Source of the DNA: Rostratula benghalensis
Lineage: Eukaryota > Chordata > Aves > Charadriiformes > Rostratulidae
Length of the DNA: 64,000 nt
Assembly (NCBI GenBank): GCA_013399305.1
Contig: VXAI01000273.1
Location: 566,788-630,787 of the forward strand
Reading direction: 5' to 3'
Part shown: positions 62,001-64,000 of the stretch, piece by piece
Layout: every line of letters starts with the position of its first letter
Numbering within the stretch: the stretch's first letter is position 1
Made by a program: the position numbers and the translations under genes
The notes under the pieces: model-generated
The model's database searches: none
Seen by the model: the letters and a program-made list of their open reading frames with translations, nothing else
Told to the model about the DNA's origin: nothing

Positions 62001-63379
62001 GGACATATTAAGAAATGATATTCAAACAGCATTTGACATGGGGCTATTTTTGCTGCATTCTCAGAATAGAACCGAAAATATACTTTTGCATTCCACTGCA
62101 CACTCTTATACTTTCACTACCTGCATGCTGCACTGTCAACAGGCATTGATTAGAACAGCATCAAATCAAATGTTTTACATTTACTTGCATGCCAAATTTT
62201 CGGATGGGCTTTGTGGATAGGGTTACACCATCTCCAAAAAACACATTTAAAAATTAAATTTAAAGAGGCATTTAACGGGGGAAGGTTATCCACACCGTGA
62301 GCAAAGCCTGGTGTCTTCCAGCTTAGTCAAAAGGGTGAGTTAGAGCCTAACTGCAGCATGGGCTCAGGGAGGGCAAGCAAAGCCTTAGCAATGCCTTTCC
62401 CCTCTTTAGTTCTGCACCACACTGGCCCGGCTCCTGGGAAAATAATCAGAACAATCCCAGATGAAAAAGAAGACAGCCTTGCATTACCAAAACCACAGTC
62501 AGTTCTTTCCTGTTAGGCCTTTTTGTGGATGCAGGGGGGATACAGAGAGCTGCCTCCTCAGCTCCACTGAGCAGAGGCAGATACACAAGGTGTCGCGCAC
62601 TTTTCTCTCAGCCGTGAAGAAGCACAACGAAGCTGTAACAAGGCATATGGATAAGGCTGCGTGATGCAAACACAAATGTACAAATTCATGTAACAGCTTA
62701 AGAAGCACTGTGTGGTGCCTTGCTTGCTTCTTTAAGCTGAGGGCTTCGCCTAAATTACAGGTCCTACAGGTTGTTTGGGAAGAAGGGTAATTTGACAGTA
62801 GTGTCAAGCATTTCTTTGATACAATGGTACAACACAGAGGAGTTGAGCAAGACAGAGTTTTCTTGCTGAGATTGCTGCAGCTCTTTTATCCAAAAATCCT
62901 CTTCCCTCAAGCGTATGATCATTCATGTGTGTTCCAGTTCTGGCAGTGAGAGAGCGGCTGTGTGGCTCTTAGTTGCTGTGTGAGGCTAGACCACAACAAT
63001 GTGTCATCCTCCTGTCTCACCAAGGTTCTGTCATACAGGAAACAAGCCAAGCACTGGAATTAGAAGGTCACCTAAGTGCTATGAAATTGGCATTGAGATT
63101 TAGGGTAGAACAAGCAGGCACAAAGATGGGATATATAGGCAGCAACAGTAATGCACAGGGAAAGAAATTTTAACTATCCAACTGTTCTTGAATCAAACCT
63201 GGAAAACTATTTGGACAGATGACACTGTTTTCACTTTTTGTTTCATTTTTTGTCCTCTGCCCCCCTTGAAAATTTGAGAAAGATGAAAAGCGCTAGTGCT
63301 AAATTTACTGTAAATATCTACTCAGGCAAGGTGCAAGAGTCTGCTTTGATCAAGTTGCACTTAGAGTTCTCTTAGACAT
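59027..63379. other. Intergenic or intronic, nothing recognised
   Basis: AT-rich unique DNA. It may be intron of the minus-strand gene suggested at 58863-59026. A perfect 12-base tandem (GTGAATTCACAA x2, 59502-59525) and short A/T runs are the only repeats seen. Open frames on either strand lack family features. Confidence 0.5.
59502..59525. repeat. Perfect tandem, 12-base unit x2
   Basis: GTGAATTCACAA repeated head to tail, with GTG starting a third copy. Each unit contains the palindrome GTGAATTCAC. Confidence 0.9.
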
Positions 63380-63850
63380 CCAACCAAACCCGGTTTCTGG
63401 AATGCATTCTTTTAAGTCTCCTTATACAAGATTTCTCCTGTCCATCCACACAGCTAAAACTTTTAACTCTTCACCTTATTAACACAATATATTTTTTTCT
63501 AATTTGCCCCTGCACATGCGCAGCTCAAAGCAGAGCCAACACTCCACTCTCTTCCACTCCAACAACCTCCAAGTGATTCATCTTCACTTTCAAAGCTCTT
63601 CACAGCCTCCAGTCCCCAATGTCTCCCACCCACTGCTGGAAGCTTTATTCCTATCAATCACCACAACGCAAACAGTTTCTTTTTTAAAGGACAAATAGAA
63701 GCCCAAGATTTTGTGCATATGTTTCCATGCTGTTCCTCATATTTGAGAGGGTTTTTAAAATTCCTAGTTGGTTCACAAAGCCCTCCCAAACCTCTCCTCA
63801 TCTATGATGCCTCCTAAAGACTATGAGCAGTATGTTATTATGTTTTCTTT
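63380..63850 (+). mobile_element. Old L2/CR1-type LINE fragment
   Basis: Phrases such as TCCATCCACACAGCTAAAAC, TTCAAAGCTCTTCACAGCCT, TTTCCATGCTGTTCCTCAT and CACAAAGCCCTCCCAAACCT occur in the order and spacing of the reverse-transcriptase 3' half of an old L2/CR1-like LINE in sense orientation. Pyrimidine-rich wording is typical of these. Recognised from memory; heavily decayed with deletions, and bounds are approximate. Confidence 0.5.
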
Positions 63851-63946
63851 ATCAGCAAGACAAAATGGAGAGGAAGAAAAGCATCTCTTTAATAGACCAA
63901 TTGACATTTCAGAGTGTGAGGAGGAAGAAACTCTCAGTACTTCCAC

Positions 63947-64000
63947 CTGTCCCATCCTGGGTGTCAAACACAGCCTGCATGCGTTCCTTCTTTTGCCTCC
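63947..64000 (-). CDS. Possible partial exon at window edge
   Basis: On the minus strand a frame entering from beyond the window reads RQKKERMQAVFDTQDGT and meets a possible donor (ACAG|GTGGAAGT at 63946). The leftover base would join in frame to the acceptor at 59026. The donor is weak at +4 and +5, and another frame is open too, so this is a candidate only. Confidence 0.15.

Noticed and set aside
62461..62664. Plus-strand frame beginning MKKKTALHYQNHSQ
   Set aside because: No domain, no neighbouring exons, and an overlapping minus-strand frame of similar length.
1..64000. tRNA, rRNA, microRNA clusters, CRISPR arrays or endogenous retroviral LTRs
   Set aside because: None seen by eye; no cloverleaf with A/B boxes, no regular repeat-spacer pattern, and no LTR pair or gag/pol/env remnant was recognised.

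Overview
The window is vertebrate nuclear DNA, most likely from a bird. Three fragments of CR1 LINEs carry the typical avian CR1 3' end (ATTCTATG-type terminus) and recognisable CR1 ORF2 peptide remnants. Several older, degenerate amniote-type repeats are also present, introns are short, and one GC-rich CpG-island promoter stands in an AT-rich, gene-poor background. No bacterial, viral or CRISPR structure was seen.

The one gene I can identify with confidence is RCN1 (reticulocalbin-1). It lies on the + strand in six coding exons between 44275 and 53856. All introns are GT-AG and all phases join into one 320-residue protein with a signal peptide, six EF-hand loops and a C-terminal HDEL retrieval signal. 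Its CpG island covers about 43900-44720, and the 3'UTR probably runs to about 55565.

In vertebrates RCN1 normally sits between PAX6 and WT1. By that synteny, which is inference, the 44 kb to the left would be the PAX6-RCN1 interval and the right side would lead towards WT1. The left interval has no recognisable protein gene. It holds CR1 copies (18063-18483 and 25619-26942), old repeats, simple repeats, and several AT-rich blocks full of homeodomain, POU, RFX or CRE-like motifs that look like candidate distal regulatory elements (16380-17230, 20881-21440, 33830-34170, 38640-38900). A similar block lies downstream of RCN1 at 56090-57240.

The most interesting unexplained item is on the minus strand downstream of RCN1. 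A well-formed 3'-terminal coding exon (58863-59026) has a strong acceptor and branch-point-like motif, and encodes a hydrophobic segment followed by a charged tail. I cannot assign it to a family. A phase-compatible but weak exon candidate sits at the right edge (63947 onward). The rest of the right end is intergenic or intronic sequence with an old LINE fragment at about 63380-63850.
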